The notes under the pieces are model-generated. The model saw nothing but the letters and a program-made list of their open reading frames with translations, did no database searches and was not told the origin of the DNA. Source: Haliea sp. (GTDB taxonomy: Bacteria > Pseudomonadota > Gammaproteobacteria > Pseudomonadales > Halieaceae). From it: 43,417 bases of DNA. Where the stretch lies: contig PKCY01000036.1 in NCBI GenBank assembly GCA_002862985.1, positions 1-43,417 of the forward strand, in the 5' to 3' direction. Position 1 is the stretch's first letter, and every line of letters starts with the position of its first letter. This document shows, piece after piece, positions 25,981 through 36,163 of the stretch. A program made the position numbers and the translations under genes.

Positions 25981-26312
25981 GATGTTGTTAATTCGGGCCT
26001 GTTAGAAATGGCGGCGGTGATCATACACCTGACAATTGTGACGGTGCACGCTCGTCACCTAAGCCGCTAGTAAAAAGGGCGCCAAGTATACAGGGTCTGT
26101 CAGGGGGCAACCAGCCCCACCATGCTTTGTAACGGCCGACGTTACTGCCTCCTTTTCCATGGGGTAGCAGCTCGCCGGCGGGAGTTTGGCAAACCCCTAT
26201 CAAACTGCACCAGACCCCCAGCCGACTCAGACAATGCGCTGCCAAGCTAGACAGGTTAAAATGCCAGCTTGCATACGCTTCTAAACAACACCCTGCCTAC
26301 TCGGGAAACGAC
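25981..26312. other. Divergent promoter region between the rhodanese unit and gpmI, no gene seen
   Basis: This 332-base gap lies between the divergent rhodanese and gpmI genes, so promoters for both should be here. I see no convincing hexamer pair, no RNA gene and no coherent small protein. A possible TAGACA -35 at 26248-26253 has no good partner. Confidence 0.4.
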
Positions 26313-27869
26313 ATGAGTGATACGAACAGGAAGCCAACCGTCCTCATCGTGCTGGATGGCTGGGGCCACCGCAAGGAAACACAGGACAACGCTATCGCCA
26401 ACGCAGACACGCCCGTCTGGGATCGCCTCTGGGCTGAGTCTCCCCATACGTTAATCTCTGCCTCGGGCGAGGATGTGGGCCTGCCCTGCGGACAAATGGG
26501 CAATTCTGAGGTGGGCCACATGAGCCTGGGGTCCGGACGCGTGATCCACCAGAACATCTCGCGCATCGACCAGGCCATAAGAGATGGCAGCTTCAATAAC
26601 AACCCCGCCTTCACGGCAGGCATCGACAAAGCCATCGCAGCCAATGGCGCCGTGCACATATTTGGCCTGCTCTCTCCTGGCGGAGTGCACAGCCACGAGG
26701 AGCAACTCTTCGCGGCCATCCGTCTCGCTGCAGCGCGCGGAGCCAAAAAAGTTTATTTGCACGCCTTTCTCGATGGCCGGGATACGGCGCCCAGAAGCGC
26801 AGGGCCATCCCTGGCCAAGGCCGATGCACTGTTTGCTGAGCTCGGCTGTGGACGCACGGCGACCCTCTGTGGACGTTACTACGCGATGGACAGAGACAAC
26901 CGCTGGGACCGTGTAGAACAAGCTTATCGCCTGCTCACAGAAGGCGTTGCCGAGCATCGTGCCGACAGTGCCACTAAAGGCCTGGAAGCCGCCTACGCAC
27001 GCGACGAAAGCGACGAATTCGTGCTGCCTACGGTGATTTGTGCTGATCAGCAGGATGCTGCCCCCGTGGGAGACAACGACACTGTGATGTTCATGAATTT
27101 CCGCTCCGACCGCGCGCGCGAACTCACCCGCGCCTTTGTGGACCAAGACTTCAGCCATTTCAAGCGCAAGGTAGTGCCACAACTGGCCAATTTTGTAACG
27201 GCAACTGAATATGCCAAGGACATCCGGACGAACTGCGCTTTTGAGCCGGAAAAACTGGAAAACGTGTTGGGCGACTATGTGTCCAAGCGCAACATGACCC
27301 AACTGCGCATCGCCGAAACAGAGAAATACGCCCACGTAACTTTTTTCTTCAGCGGCGGGCGCGAGGCGCTCTTTGAAGGAGAAGAACGCAAGCTGATTCC
27401 TTCACCGGATGTGGCCACCTATGACCTCCAACCGCAAATGAGTGCGCCAGAATTAACCGACCAGCTGGTGGAGGCCATCGAATCAGGGGGATACGACCTG
27501 ATCGTGTGCAATTACGCCAATGGCGACATGGTGGGGCACACCGGCGTCTACGCGGCGGCGGTCAAAGCGGTAGAGGCTCTGGATGAATGCCTTGGCCGCG
27601 TTGAGAAGGCATTGATGTCTGTCGGTGGTCAGGCACTGATCACTGCCGACCACGGCAACTGTGAACAAATGCTCGATTATGAATCCGGCCAACAGCACAC
27701 CCAGCACACCACCGACCTAGTGCCCCTGGTGTATTTAGGGCCTAAAGCCCTCAGGCTGAATTCTACCGGCGGCATACTGGCTGACATCGCGCCAACGCTG
27801 CTCAGCCTGATGGCATTGCCACAGCCCAAAGAAATGACCGGTCGGGACCTGACTATTGAGCGCAATTGA
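26313..27869 (+). CDS. gpmI: 2,3-bisphosphoglycerate-independent phosphoglycerate mutase
   Basis: A 518-residue, two-manganese enzyme of the alkaline phosphatase superfamily that interconverts 3- and 2-phosphoglycerate in glycolysis and gluconeogenesis. Asp15 in [10 protein letters not shown] and the phosphoserine Ser65 in [10 protein letters not shown] are visible, as are the metal motif DHGNCEQM and [10 protein letters not shown] near the C-terminus. Length fits the family (510-520). It is followed by envC after 33 bases, a likely two- or three-gene unit with ctpA, as in Pseudomonas. Confidence 0.97.
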   Translation: MSDTNRKPTVLIVLDGWGHRKETQDNAIANADTPVWDRLWAESPHTLISASGEDVGLPCGQMGNSEVGHMSLGSGRVIHQNISRIDQAIRDGSFNNNPAFTAGIDKAIAANGAVHIFGLLSPGGVHSHEEQLFAAIRLAAARGAKKVYLHAFLDGRDTAPRSAGPSLAKADALFAELGCGRTATLCGRYYAMDRDNRWDRVEQAYRLLTEGVAEHRADSATKGLEAAYARDESDEFVLPTVICADQQDAAPVGDNDTVMFMNFRSDRARELTRAFVDQDFSHFKRKVVPQLANFVTATEYAKDIRTNCAFEPEKLENVLGDYVSKRNMTQLRIAETEKYAHVTFFFSGGREALFEGEERKLIPSPDVATYDLQPQMSAPELTDQLVEAIESGGYDLIVCNYANGDMVGHTGVYAAAVKAVEALDECLGRVEKALMSVGGQALITADHGNCEQMLDYESGQQHTQHTTDLVPLVYLGPKALRLNSTGGILADIAPTLLSLMALPQPKEMTGRDLTIERN

Positions 27870-27902
27870 CGCTCCTTTTAACCATGCCATCGGTGGAAAT
27901 TG

Positions 27903-29081
27903 ATGCGTGAAGTGTCCGCATTGTTTTTCGCACTACCGACCTTGGGGCGACTAATACTATTGGTGTTCTGCTTTTCCTGCTTGCCCAGCCAAACCCTTGC
28001 ACAATCGGATGAAGAGACTAAGCGAGCACAGCTGGAGCAGCTGGAGCGCGATATCAAGCGCATAAACCAGGAAATATCCGAAGCCAGCAGTCAGCGCAAC
28101 ACTCTACAAGAACAACTGCGAAAAGCCGAAGTGGAGCTGGGTTCACTGCAACCCAAAATTGCTGAGAATCAACGGTCACTCGACGCGGGCACAAATGAAC
28201 TCGCAACTCTGGAGCAACGTCGCAACGAACTCACACATGCCCGCGACGAGCAGCAAGCACGTATCGCCCTGGAACTGAAAACCGCCTGGCAGATGGGGCG
28301 ACAGGGGCAGGTGAAAATCTTATTGAATCAGGAGAGTCCGCATACCGTGGCTCGCTCGCTGGCTTACTACCGTTATTTCTTCAAGGCCCGCAATACGCTG
28401 CTCGATCAATACCGAGAAACGCTACGCGAGCTTGAGAGCCTAAAACAGCGAATCGACGCAACTCTCGCGCAATTGGAAACCGACCGCCAAACGCTTCAAC
28501 TACAACAAACAGAACTTACCGCTGCCCAGAAAAAGCGCGAACTCGCGGTGGCAAATCTAAGCGCAAGTATCAGCAGCGGCAGTGCGCAACTCAAACAGAA
28601 AGAGCAGGACCGCGAGAAGCTGGAGGATCTTTTACAAGCCATCGAGCAGGTAGTTGTTAAACTGGAAATGCCGTCTAACTATGATGAGTTCCAAAGTGCC
28701 AAGGGTAAAATGCCCTGGCCTTTGCAGGGCAAGCCCAGCAATCACTTCGGCCGCTGGCGTACTCAGGGCAAGATGCGATGGCACGGGGTTACTATCCCGG
28801 CCAAGGAAGGTTCCACCGTCAGTGCCATTCATCACGGCCGCGTTGTTTATGCTGACTGGCTGCGCGGATCCGGCCTTTTGCTGATTATTGATCATGGCGA
28901 TGGCTACATGAGCCTCTACGCTCACAACGAGAGTTTGCTGCGTGATGTGGGTGAATGGGTGACAGCGGGCGCGCCCATCAGCACGGTGGGCAACACCGGA
29001 GGTCAGGATAAAAGTGCGCTGTATTTTGAAGTGCGGCACAAGGGCAAACCCACCAACCCCGAAAACTGGTGTAAAGGCTGA
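27903..29081 (+). CDS. envC: EnvC-type murein hydrolase activator
   Basis: A 392-residue periplasmic protein: an N-terminal signal segment ending near TLAQSDEE, a long coiled coil (about 35-240) and a LytM/M23 domain (about 270-385). In active LytM enzymes zinc is held by H-x-x-x-D and H-x-H motifs; here the aspartate is replaced in RWHGVTIPAKEG and the last motif reads ALYFEVRHKG without the histidines. It should therefore not cut peptidoglycan but switch on amidases at the division site, as E. coli EnvC does. The ATG at 27903 has TGGA seven bases before it. The neighbours are gpmI and ctpA. Confidence 0.9.
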   Translation: MREVSALFFALPTLGRLILLVFCFSCLPSQTLAQSDEETKRAQLEQLERDIKRINQEISEASSQRNTLQEQLRKAEVELGSLQPKIAENQRSLDAGTNELATLEQRRNELTHARDEQQARIALELKTAWQMGRQGQVKILLNQESPHTVARSLAYYRYFFKARNTLLDQYRETLRELESLKQRIDATLAQLETDRQTLQLQQTELTAAQKKRELAVANLSASISSGSAQLKQKEQDREKLEDLLQAIEQVVVKLEMPSNYDEFQSAKGKMPWPLQGKPSNHFGRWRTQGKMRWHGVTIPAKEGSTVSAIHHGRVVYADWLRGSGLLLIIDHGDGYMSLYAHNESLLRDVGEWVTAGAPISTVGNTGGQDKSALYFEVRHKGKPTNPENWCKG

Positions 29082-29169
29082 AAACCCCCGGTGAGAAGGG
29101 GCTTGGCAACTACAATACACAATGGGGTAGACTGTTGACTGGAACACAACCGGTCCCCCGATAACTGTC

Positions 29170-30480
29170 ATGCGCCTTTCTATTTTTTTCCGTCACCCGT
29201 TGACGGTGGTCTTAACCACACTGACTCTTTCACTGCCGTTGTCGGCAGCAGAGGAAAAGGGCAAGCTCCCCCTGGAGGAACTGCGCACCTTCGCCGAGGT
29301 GTATAACCAGATTCGCGAAGGCTACGTCGAAGATATCGACGACAGCACACTGCTGGAATATGCTATTCAGGGCATGCTGACGGGCCTCGACCCCCACTCC
29401 ATGTACCTGACGAAGGACGCCTTCCAGAATTTGCAGACCACCACCACTGGCGAATTCACGGGGCTTGGCATCGAAGTCGGAATGGAGGATGGCTACGTAA
29501 AAATTATTTCTCCTATTGATGGTTCTCCCGCATCAAATGCCGGACTACAGAGCGGCGATATCATTCTAAAACTCGGCACTGTTTCAGTGAAGGGTATGAG
29601 CCTGAACGCGGCCATCGATATCATGCGCGGGCCCAAAGGCAGCAAAATCGAACTCTCCATCGGCCGACCCGGAGAAAGTCAGCCTTTCGACGTTACTCTG
29701 GTGCGCGACACTATTAAGGTTGCCAGTGTTCGCGAGCGCTGGCTGGAACCTGGCTATGGCTATATCCGCATCGCGCAGTTTCAACGGCGCACAGGAGCGG
29801 ACGTGCGTAAGTCGCTGGAAAAACTCATGTCCGAACAAAAACTGAAAGGCCTCGTGCTGGACTTACGTAACAACCCAGGCGGTATTTTACGCGCCAGTGT
29901 TGATGTTGCGGGATTGTTTCTGGACGGAGGCAGCGTCGTCTACACCGAGGGCCGTATGGAAAGCACGGACATGCACTACGACGCAGATGCCCTGGACGCC
30001 ATCGCTGGTGTGCCTCTAATTGTGTTAATCAATCAAGGGTCGGCAAGCGCTTCTGAAATTGTTGCCGGGGCGCTGCAGGATCGCGGCCGGGCGGTTGTGA
30101 TGGGCACCCAGAGTTTCGGCAAGGGCTCTGTTCAAACTGTAATGCCCCTGTCTGAATCACGCGCGGTGAAGCTGACCACAGCATTGTACTTCACGCCAAA
30201 CGGCCGCTCCATACAAGCTGAGGGTATTGTGCCGGACGTGACGATTGAGCGAGCGCAGGTAACTGCCTATGAAAACCCGCAGAGAATTTCCGAAGCGGAT
30301 TTGTCCCGGCACCTGGACAATGCAAACAGCACTGCCAAGAAAAAGAAAAAAGTGGACAACGATTTGCTTGCCGATGACAACCAACTCTACGAAGCGCTGA
30401 CCCTGTTAAAGGGCCTTAATATTCTGGGAATGCGCGACAGGACAATAGAGCCGGTAGTGGAGCCCAGCGGCGAGTCTTAA
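29170..30480 (+). CDS. ctpA: C-terminal processing peptidase, S41 family
   Basis: A 436-residue periplasmic protease that trims other proteins from their C-terminal ends. A signal peptide (about 1-27) is followed by a PDZ domain (about 98-170, GLGIEVGMEDGYVKIISPIDGSPA) and the S41 core. The catalytic pair is Ser293 in GSASASEI and Lys318 in SFGKGSVQ, 25 residues apart as in Prc and plant CtpA. A lysine-rich patch (KKKKK) occurs near the C-terminus. It is convergent with hisF 35 bases away; a six-base inverted repeat there (30500-30524) lacks a T-run and is a weak terminator at best. Confidence 0.95.
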   Translation: MRLSIFFRHPLTVVLTTLTLSLPLSAAEEKGKLPLEELRTFAEVYNQIREGYVEDIDDSTLLEYAIQGMLTGLDPHSMYLTKDAFQNLQTTTTGEFTGLGIEVGMEDGYVKIISPIDGSPASNAGLQSGDIILKLGTVSVKGMSLNAAIDIMRGPKGSKIELSIGRPGESQPFDVTLVRDTIKVASVRERWLEPGYGYIRIAQFQRRTGADVRKSLEKLMSEQKLKGLVLDLRNNPGGILRASVDVAGLFLDGGSVVYTEGRMESTDMHYDADALDAIAGVPLIVLINQGSASASEIVAGALQDRGRAVVMGTQSFGKGSVQTVMPLSESRAVKLTTALYFTPNGRSIQAEGIVPDVTIERAQVTAYENPQRISEADLSRHLDNANSTAKKKKKVDNDLLADDNQLYEALTLLKGLNILGMRDRTIEPVVEPSGES

Positions 30481-30515
30481 CCGGAACAAACCCCGTTATC
30501 GACGCAGTTCTGCGA

Positions 30516-31289
30516 CTAGCGTCGCACCTCAATCCCGTGCTCCGCCATGTAGGCCTTGGCCTGTGGTACTGAATATTCGCCGAAGTGAAAAATGCTGGCC
30601 GCCAATACCGCATCGGCACCACCGAGAATAACGCCATCAACCAGATGATCCAATGTTCCCACTCCGCCTGAGGCAATCACGGGAATCTCCACTGCATCGG
30701 TAATTGCTCGAGTGACGCCCAACTCAAATCCATTTCTGGTGCCATCTCTGTCCATACTAGTGAGCAGTATTTCGCCGGCGCCCAGATCGGCCATTTTTAC
30801 CGCCCATTCCACCGCGTTAATGCCTGTGGGCTTGCGTCCGCCGTGGGTGAATATATCCCAGCGTGGCAGACCGTCTACATCATCCACACGTTTTGCATCG
30901 ATAGCGACAACAATGCATTGAGAGCCAAAACGTTGGGCTGATTCTCTCACCAGTTCGGGGTTGTGAATGGCGGCTGTATTAATACTGACCTTGTCAGCGC
31001 CGGCGTTCAGCATGGTGCGGATATCTTCAATTGACCGAATGCCGCCCCCCACGGTGAGCGGAATGAATACATGCTCAGCGATCTGCTCCACCGTGTGCAC
31101 CGTCGTTTCACGGCCCTCATGGCTGGCGGTGATATCCAGGAAGCAGACTTCGTCAGCGCCCTGCTCGTTGTAGCGCATGGCAATTTCAACCGGATCTCCG
31201 GCATCGCGTATATCAACAAAGTTGACGCCCTTGACCACGCGGCCATTATCCACGTCCAGGCAAGGAATTATGCGTTTGGCGAGGGCCAC
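30516..31289 (-). CDS. hisF: Imidazole glycerol phosphate synthase, cyclase subunit
   Basis: A 257-residue (beta-alpha)8 barrel that, with ammonia from HisH, makes imidazole glycerol phosphate and AICAR for histidine and purine synthesis. Catalytic Asp12 is in [14 protein letters not shown], and the conserved [10 protein letters not shown] and [11 protein letters not shown] phosphate-binding loops are present. It is the last of four minus-strand genes hisB-hisH-hisA-hisF and starts two bases after the hisA stop. Confidence 0.97.
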   Translation of the reverse strand: MALAKRIIPCLDVDNGRVVKGVNFVDIRDAGDPVEIAMRYNEQGADEVCFLDITASHEGRETTVHTVEQIAEHVFIPLTVGGGIRSIEDIRTMLNAGADKVSINTAAIHNPELVRESAQRFGSQCIVVAIDAKRVDDVDGLPRWDIFTHGGRKPTGINAVEWAVKMADLGAGEILLTSMDRDGTRNGFELGVTRAITDAVEIPVIASGGVGTLDHLVDGVILGGADAVLAASIFHFGEYSVPQAKAYMAEHGIEVRR

Positions 31290-31291
31290 TT

Positions 31292-32026
31292 CTAGTCGAC
31301 CTCGTCACACAGACGTTGCGCTTGAGCTACGTCCAATGTGCCTTCATAGATAGCACGGCCAGTGATTGCGCCGCAGATGCCCTGATCGGCCACCCCTTTA
31401 AGCGCGCGTATATCGTCAATGTTGGTTATGCCGCCGGAGGCGATAACCGGAATGCTGGAGGCCTGTGCCATTATTACAGTCGCTTCCACATTCACACCCT
31501 GCATCATACCGTCGCGCGCGATATCGGTGTACACAATGGCGGAGACACCGTCGGATTCAAACCGGCGCGCCAGATCAGTTGCACGCAACTCAGACACCTC
31601 GGCCCATCCATCGGTCGCGACCAGCCCATCCTTGGCGTCCAGGCCCACGATGACCTTGCCGGGAAAGGCAGCGCAAGCTTCTGCCACAAACGCTGGCTCT
31701 TTAACCGCCTTGGTACCAATAATCACATAGCCGACACCGGCCTTTACATAATGCTCAATAGTTTCCAGGTTGCGGATACCTCCGCCAATCTGTATTGGCA
31801 AGTTGGGGTAGGCCGCTGCGATAGCCGTTACTACCGAACCGTTCACAGGCTCACCGACAAACGCGCCGTTCAGATCAACCAGGTGCAGCCGCCGACAACC
31901 GGCATCAACCCAACGAGTAGCCATCGCCACCGGATCATCGGAAAACACCGTGCTGTCATCCATCAGGCCCTGGCGCAAGCGCACACATTGCCCGTCTTTT
32001 AAATCGATTGCGGGGATGATCAGCAT
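31292..32026 (-). CDS. hisA: Phosphoribosylformimino-5-aminoimidazole carboxamide isomerase
   Basis: A (beta-alpha)8 barrel isomerase that converts ProFAR to PRFAR in histidine synthesis. The start is ATG 32026, giving [12 protein letters not shown], the family N-terminus; a GTG four codons earlier has no support. This start lies inside the 3' end of hisH, a 7-base overlap, so translation is coupled. VGGGIRN-like ([10 protein letters not shown]) and [11 protein letters not shown] loops bind the two phosphates. Length is 244 residues, as in E. coli (245). Confidence 0.97.
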   Translation of the reverse strand: MLIIPAIDLKDGQCVRLRQGLMDDSTVFSDDPVAMATRWVDAGCRRLHLVDLNGAFVGEPVNGSVVTAIAAAYPNLPIQIGGGIRNLETIEHYVKAGVGYVIIGTKAVKEPAFVAEACAAFPGKVIVGLDAKDGLVATDGWAEVSELRATDLARRFESDGVSAIVYTDIARDGMMQGVNVEATVIMAQASSIPVIASGGITNIDDIRALKGVADQGICGAITGRAIYEGTLDVAQAQRLCDEVD

Positions 32027-32670
32027 TGCCCGTTCCACTCCAGAAAATTTTTCAGCAAGGTAAGCCCGGCGACGGCACTTTTCTCCGGGTGAAACTGTAC
32101 AGCGAATAAATTGTCCCGCGCTAGCGCCGCATCAGCACTCACGCCATAGTCCACGCTACCAGCCAGAAGGCCGCGGTCTTGTGCATGCACGTAATAACTG
32201 TGCACGAAGTAAAAGCGGCTCATATCGGGGATACCAGCCCATAGGGGGTGGTCGGTGTGCTGGTGAACTTCGTTCCAACCCATGTGCGGTACTTTTAAAC
32301 GCTGGCCCTGAGCATCTTTGAGCGGGTTGCCAAAAAAGCGTACCTCGCCCGGGATCATATTCAAACACTCCACGCCAGCGTTTTCTTGTGAGCGCGTCAT
32401 CATCGCCTGCAGGCCCACGCAGATCGCGAGCACAGGAATATGTTGTTCTGTAAGCGCCTGTGCCAGAAGTTCATCACACTTCAGCCGCCGAATCTCCGAC
32501 AGGCAATCGCGGATAGCGCCCACTCCAGGGAACACCACGCGATCGGCCTTGCGGATTAAATCAGCGTCATTAGTCACCAGCACTTCGTCAGCACCCACGT
32601 GCTGCAGCGCGCTGGCCACGGAATGCAGATTTCCCATGCCGTAATCAATAACGGCGACTATGCCACTCAT
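32020..32670 (-). CDS. hisH: Imidazole glycerol phosphate synthase, glutamine amidotransferase subunit
   Basis: A 216-residue class I glutamine amidotransferase that supplies ammonia to HisF. The triad is Cys84 ([10 protein letters not shown]), His194 and Glu196 (FHPEKS). The usual nucleophile motif has CxG, matched here. It follows hisB after 15 bases and overlaps hisA by 7. A little longer than the family's roughly 200 residues, but no extra domain is seen. Confidence 0.96.
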   Translation of the reverse strand: MSGIVAVIDYGMGNLHSVASALQHVGADEVLVTNDADLIRKADRVVFPGVGAIRDCLSEIRRLKCDELLAQALTEQHIPVLAICVGLQAMMTRSQENAGVECLNMIPGEVRFFGNPLKDAQGQRLKVPHMGWNEVHQHTDHPLWAGIPDMSRFYFVHSYYVHAQDRGLLAGSVDYGVSADAALARDNLFAVQFHPEKSAVAGLTLLKNFLEWNGQC

Positions 32671-32685
32671 GACTGAAGTTCCTGT

Positions 32686-33279
32686 TTACAACACGCCCTT
32701 GGTGGAAGGCGTGACGCCCGCCATGCGCAGATCAGGCGTGAGGGCCATGCGCAGCGCGCGGCCAAAAGCCTTGAAGACCGTTTCGACCTGGTGATGGCTG
32801 TTGTCGCCGCGGAGATTATCTATGTGCAGGGTTACCAACGCGTGGTTGACGAAGCCCTGGAAAAATTCCAGAAATAAATCCACATCAAAACCACCGACTG
32901 CCGAACGGGTATAAGGCACGTGATAAACAATTCCCGGGCGACCTGAGAAATCAATGACCACACGCGACAAAGCCTCATCGAGAGGCACATAAGCATGGCC
33001 GTAGCGAGCAATACCTTTTTTGTCTCCTGCTGCCTTGGCAACCGCCTGACCCAGGGTAATACCTATGTCCTCCACCGTGTGGTGGTTATCGATGTGCAGA
33101 TCACCCTTAGCCTTGATCGTTAAATCCACCATGCCATGACGCGCTACCTGATCCAGCATGTGTTCCAAAAATGGAATGCCGGTATCAAAATCAACTTTGC
33201 CGGAGCCATCCAGATTCACTTCAACGGTGATCTGGGTCTCCAGGGTATCTCGCGTCACTGTGGCCTTGCGCGCAGCCAT
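32686..33279 (-). CDS. hisB: Imidazoleglycerol-phosphate dehydratase
   Basis: A 197-residue manganese enzyme for the step after HisF/HisH in histidine synthesis. It is the short form without the histidinol phosphatase domain found in E. coli HisB. The metal motifs are [12 protein letters not shown] and [19 protein letters not shown]. The ATG at 33279 has GGAG eight bases before it; the frame continues upstream to 33366 but is not conserved there. It is the first gene of the hisBHAF unit and is divergent from mutY. Confidence 0.96.
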   Translation of the reverse strand: MAARKATVTRDTLETQITVEVNLDGSGKVDFDTGIPFLEHMLDQVARHGMVDLTIKAKGDLHIDNHHTVEDIGITLGQAVAKAAGDKKGIARYGHAYVPLDEALSRVVIDFSGRPGIVYHVPYTRSAVGGFDVDLFLEFFQGFVNHALVTLHIDNLRGDNSHHQVETVFKAFGRALRMALTPDLRMAGVTPSTKGVL

Positions 33280-33331
33280 TGGAATCTCCACTGGTATGTC
33301 TACGGGGAATCTGCCCCCCGAAAAGCGGCTT

Positions 33332-33337
33332 ATTATA
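33332..33337 (-). promoter_or_regulatory. -10 box of the his operon promoter
   Basis: On the minus strand this reads TATAAT, 53 bases upstream of the hisB start. No matching -35 at 16-18 bases is evident, so the call rests on the perfect hexamer and its position. Confidence 0.45.
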
Positions 33338-33421
33338 AGGCAACGCAAGGCTGAATTCACTGGCACTATGGCAGGTGAGGTATTACCCTGAGCCGCTCTT
33401 GTCAGCCTCGAACTGCTCCAA

Positions 33422-34468
33422 ATGCCGCATCCAAAACCTTTCCATCAACGCATCCTCATTTGGTTCGATACGCACGGCCGTAAAGACCTGCCGTGGCAGC
33501 GCGACACCACTCCCTACCGTGTTTGGGTGTCAGAAATTATGCTGCAACAGACTCAGGTAAAAACCGTTATCCCCTATTTCGAGCGCTTTATGGCGGCCTT
33601 CCCGGATGTGCAGACACTGGCGAATGCGGCCGACGACGACGTGCTACACCTGTGGACCGGTCTAGGGTACTACGCCCGTGCACGCAATCTGCACAAGGCA
33701 GCAAAGCATGTGGCGCGGGAAGGGAAATTCCCCGACACCTTAGAAGCCCTCTGCGAATTGCCGGGGGTGGGGCGCTCCACTGCCGGCGCAATATTAAGTA
33801 TCGCCTTCGGCCAACGCGCCAGCATTCTCGATGGCAATGTAAAACGCGTGCTGGCACGGTATCGCCGGGTAGAGGGTTGGCCAGGACAATCTGCCGTACA
33901 CCAGCGGCTATGGGATATCGCCGAACAATACACTCCCACAAGCCGCAGCGCCGATTACACCCAGGCAATGATGGACCTTGGGGCCACCCTCTGCACCCGC
34001 GCCGCACCGGCCTGCGATCAATGCCCGCTGAATGCTGACTGCGAGGCACTGGCCGCCGACGATCAGCTCGCGTATCCCGGTAAAAAACCGCGTAAAGCCA
34101 TGCCGGTAAAATCCACCCACTTCCTGATAATCCGCGACCGCGACGGCGACATCTGGCTGGAAAAGCGCCCCGCCAGAGGTATCTGGGGCGGGTTATGGTG
34201 TTTTCCCGAGGCGGACTCGCCCGCATCGGGCAGCACGCGCTGCATGGATTTATGGGGCACAGAACCTACCGAATTAGAGGTCGGCACCCTTTTCCGCCAC
34301 ACCTTCAGCCACTATCACCTGGATATCACCCCGGTAGTGCTGCAAATGGATATTGCGTCCCATGCAGTGATGGAAGCCTCTGGGCAGCTCTGGTATAACG
34401 TGCGCCAGCCCGCACAAATCGGTTTGGCCGCGCCTGTCGCGGCCCTGCTGGAACAACTGGCAGCCTGA
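33422..34468 (+). CDS. mutY: Adenine DNA glycosylase
   Basis: A 348-residue repair enzyme that removes adenine mispaired with 8-oxoguanine. Catalytic Glu38 is in [10 protein letters not shown] and Asp137 in [13 protein letters not shown] helix-hairpin-helix is seen as [12 protein letters not shown], and the iron-sulfur cluster ligands are Cys191, 198, 201 and 207 with the classic C-x6-C-x2-C-x5-C spacing. The C-terminal part is the NUDIX-like 8-oxoguanine-sensing domain ([17 protein letters not shown]). Length fits E. coli MutY (350). yggX follows after 24 bases. Confidence 0.97.
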   Translation: MPHPKPFHQRILIWFDTHGRKDLPWQRDTTPYRVWVSEIMLQQTQVKTVIPYFERFMAAFPDVQTLANAADDDVLHLWTGLGYYARARNLHKAAKHVAREGKFPDTLEALCELPGVGRSTAGAILSIAFGQRASILDGNVKRVLARYRRVEGWPGQSAVHQRLWDIAEQYTPTSRSADYTQAMMDLGATLCTRAAPACDQCPLNADCEALAADDQLAYPGKKPRKAMPVKSTHFLIIRDRDGDIWLEKRPARGIWGGLWCFPEADSPASGSTRCMDLWGTEPTELEVGTLFRHTFSHYHLDITPVVLQMDIASHAVMEASGQLWYNVRQPAQIGLAAPVAALLEQLAA

Positions 34469-34492
34469 ACCCACACAAACGGAGAAATAGAC

Positions 34493-34765
34493 ATGTCTCG
34501 CATGGTTTTCTGTAAGAAGTATAAAAAGGAAATGGAGGGCCTGGATGCAGCCCCCTATCCCGGCGCAAAAGGACAGGAAGTTTTCGAAAATGTTTCCAGG
34601 GAGGCATGGGCAGACTGGCAGAGCCACCAGACCATGCTGATCAATGAAAAACATCTGAGCCTGGTGGATGCAGAGGCAAGAAAATACCTGCAGGGTGAAA
34701 TGGATAAGTACTTTTCAGGGGACGATTACGACAAGGCAGAGGGTTATGTACCGCCCTCCGGCTAG
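34493..34765 (+). CDS. yggX: Probable Fe(2+)-trafficking protein YggX
   Basis: A 90-residue protein known to protect iron-sulfur enzymes from oxidation and to be encoded downstream of mutY, whose product carries an iron-sulfur cluster. It begins [18 protein letters not shown] with the conserved Cys7 and has the family [19 protein letters not shown] core. GGAGAAAT lies before the ATG. Exact biochemical role is not settled. Confidence 0.96.
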   Translation: MSRMVFCKKYKKEMEGLDAAPYPGAKGQEVFENVSREAWADWQSHQTMLINEKHLSLVDAEARKYLQGEMDKYFSGDDYDKAEGYVPPSG

Positions 34766-34789
34766 CCTCCACACCACTAGTGCACTGGC

Positions 34790-34818
34790 TTGACTCATGT
34801 AGCCCATACGGGTTTAAT
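34790..34818 (+). promoter_or_regulatory. Sigma-70 promoter of the tRNA-Phe gene
   Basis: TTGACT at 34790-34795, a 17-base spacer and TTTAAT at 34813-34818 form a strong promoter. The following ACGCGCC is a GC-rich discriminator of the sort seen at stable-RNA promoters under stringent control. Predicted start near 34825 leaves a leader of about 32 bases before the mature tRNA. Confidence 0.82.
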
Positions 34819-34856
34819 ACGCGCCAAATGCGGTTCCGCGCCGTACTCAAGATTAC

Positions 34857-34932
34857 GCCCAGATAGCTCAGTCGGTAGAGCAGGGGATTGAAAATCCCCG
34901 TGTCGGCAGTTCGATTCTGTCTCTGGGCACCA
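34857..34932 (+). tRNA. tRNA-Phe (anticodon GAA)
   Basis: The 76-base sequence folds into a full cloverleaf: acceptor GCCCAGA/TCTGGGC, D arm GCTC/GAGC, anticodon stem GGGGA/TCCCC around TTGAAAA with GAA at 34890-34892, and T arm GGCAG/CTGTC around TTCGATT. CCA is encoded at 34930-34932. It separates the conserved backbone from an accessory stretch; tRNA genes often serve as integration sites, but no duplicated 3' end was found here. Confidence 0.97.
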
Positions 34933-34947
34933 TTACTCTATAAATTT

Positions 34948-34964
34948 ATAAGATTCTTATTTTT
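34948..34964 (+). terminator. Possible weak terminator of the tRNA-Phe gene
   Basis: ATAAG and CTTAT pair around ATT and are followed by four Ts. The stem is short and AT-rich, so support is modest. Confidence 0.35.
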
Positions 34965-34977
34965 CCAAGGGAACAAC

Positions 34978-35829
34978 ATGCTAAAAGGAAGGAACCTGAC
35001 GATTTCGTGACTCGCCTTGTTGATGCTAAGCGGCACTGCAATGGCAGCAGAAAAGCCCAATATTCTTGTTCTGTGGGGCGATGATATTGGTGTCTGGAAT
35101 ACCAGTGTCATCTTCTCGACCGATAATGGTGCGGAGAAGTTTACCTGGCCCGATGGCGGCTCAACCCCATACCACGGTTAAAAGGGTGCGACCTGGGAAG
35201 GTGGGATGAGAGTGCCACAAATGGTCAAATGGCCCGGTACCATCAGTCCCCGCACCATCATTAACAACACTATGAGCCAGGAAGACTGGATGCCAACATT
35301 ACTTGCCGCGGCCGGCGTTCCTGATGTGAAAGACAAGCTTGCGTCAAAAAGTGGTTATCAGGCTAACGGTAAGAAGTTCCGGGGGCACCTCGATGGCTAT
35401 AACTTCAAACCCTATTTTGGAGGTAAGGAGTAAAAAGGGCCACGAAGAGAGATCATGTACTTTGCGGCCAGCGGTATGCTCAACGCGATATGGGTAGACG
35501 ACTGAAAAGTCTCATTTGCAACCGAAAGAGGAGCTATCAATGAGGCGTATCGAGAAACACCCCAGTGGCCGGTCATCACTAATTTGAGAGCCGACCCCTT
35601 TGAAAGCGCCTCACGCAACTCTGGTGTGTATGCGCGGTGGTACGCTGACAATATGTGGTTGATGGTTCCCGCGCAGGTGTTTGTGCAGGATTTCTTTGGC
35701 ACGATTGCAGACTATCCATCCCAACCTGGCGGTTCTTTGCGTGCCAGCAATATTGGCTGCGGCACAATCGATAAGCAGAAAGCGATGGGTGGCCTCAAAA
35801 AATTGATGGACATATCAGTGCAAAACTAG
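34978..35829 (+). pseudogene. Arylsulfatase pseudogene with four in-frame stops and an internal deletion
   Basis: One reading frame carries recognisable sulfatase sequence throughout: KPNILVLWGDDIGVWNTS at the metal-binding N-terminus, then directly VIFSTDNGAEKFTWPDGG and TWEGGMRVPQMVKWPG, then LRADPFE and YADNMWL near the end. Stops occur at 35008 (TGA, inside the signal peptide), 35179 (TAA), 35431 (TAA) and 35503 (TGA, where relatives have Trp). About 250 residues between WNTS and VIFSTDN are missing, including the C/S-x-P-x-R site that makes the formylglycine, so no activity is possible. No frameshift is seen. Family sulfatases are about 500-550 residues. The junction near 35100 falls where both flanks would read Asn-Thr, consistent with a microhomology deletion. 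Sulfatases commonly attack algal sulfated sugars in marine bacteria. Confidence 0.9.
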
Positions 35830-35846
35830 AGACTGAGAAAACAATC

Positions 35847-35881
35847 GCCCGGGTTTGATAATTCAGCCCGGGCTTTTTTTT
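35847..35881 (+). terminator. Rho-independent terminator after the sulfatase pseudogene
   Basis: GCCCGGGT at 35847-35854 pairs with GCCCGGGC at 35866-35873 around an 11-base loop and is followed by eight Ts. It is intact although the gene before it is broken. Confidence 0.88.
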
Positions 35882-36163
35882 GGTCCTGATTAGTTAACTT
35901 ATGTTGGCGCGAATAGTGGAAGACCGGAGCTGCTACCTAACGCAGATGGCGCTCCAAGTACCCTTAGGTCTATTATTTTCAACCATGGAAGTCACCATCC
36001 CTTTTTGGCAGAATAATGGCGCTAGAGCACTTTTTTTCTGGAAGATTTCGCTCAAGAGGTTCAAACTCGAAGACATTCCGGAAAATAAACGGTGTCTGGC
36101 GGTCAGCCTACCGGCGTCTCATTCTGGACTAAAAAATCATCTGAAGAACGAAGGACTTACCCC

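Noticed and set aside
30500..30524. Six-base inverted repeat between ctpA and hisF as a terminator
   Set aside because: No T-run on either strand, and it overlaps the 3' end of hisF.
34978..35829. Idea that TGA is read as an amino acid in the sulfatase gene
   Set aside because: The same frame also contains two TAA stops and lacks the catalytic region; the backbone genes in the window use TGA as a normal stop.
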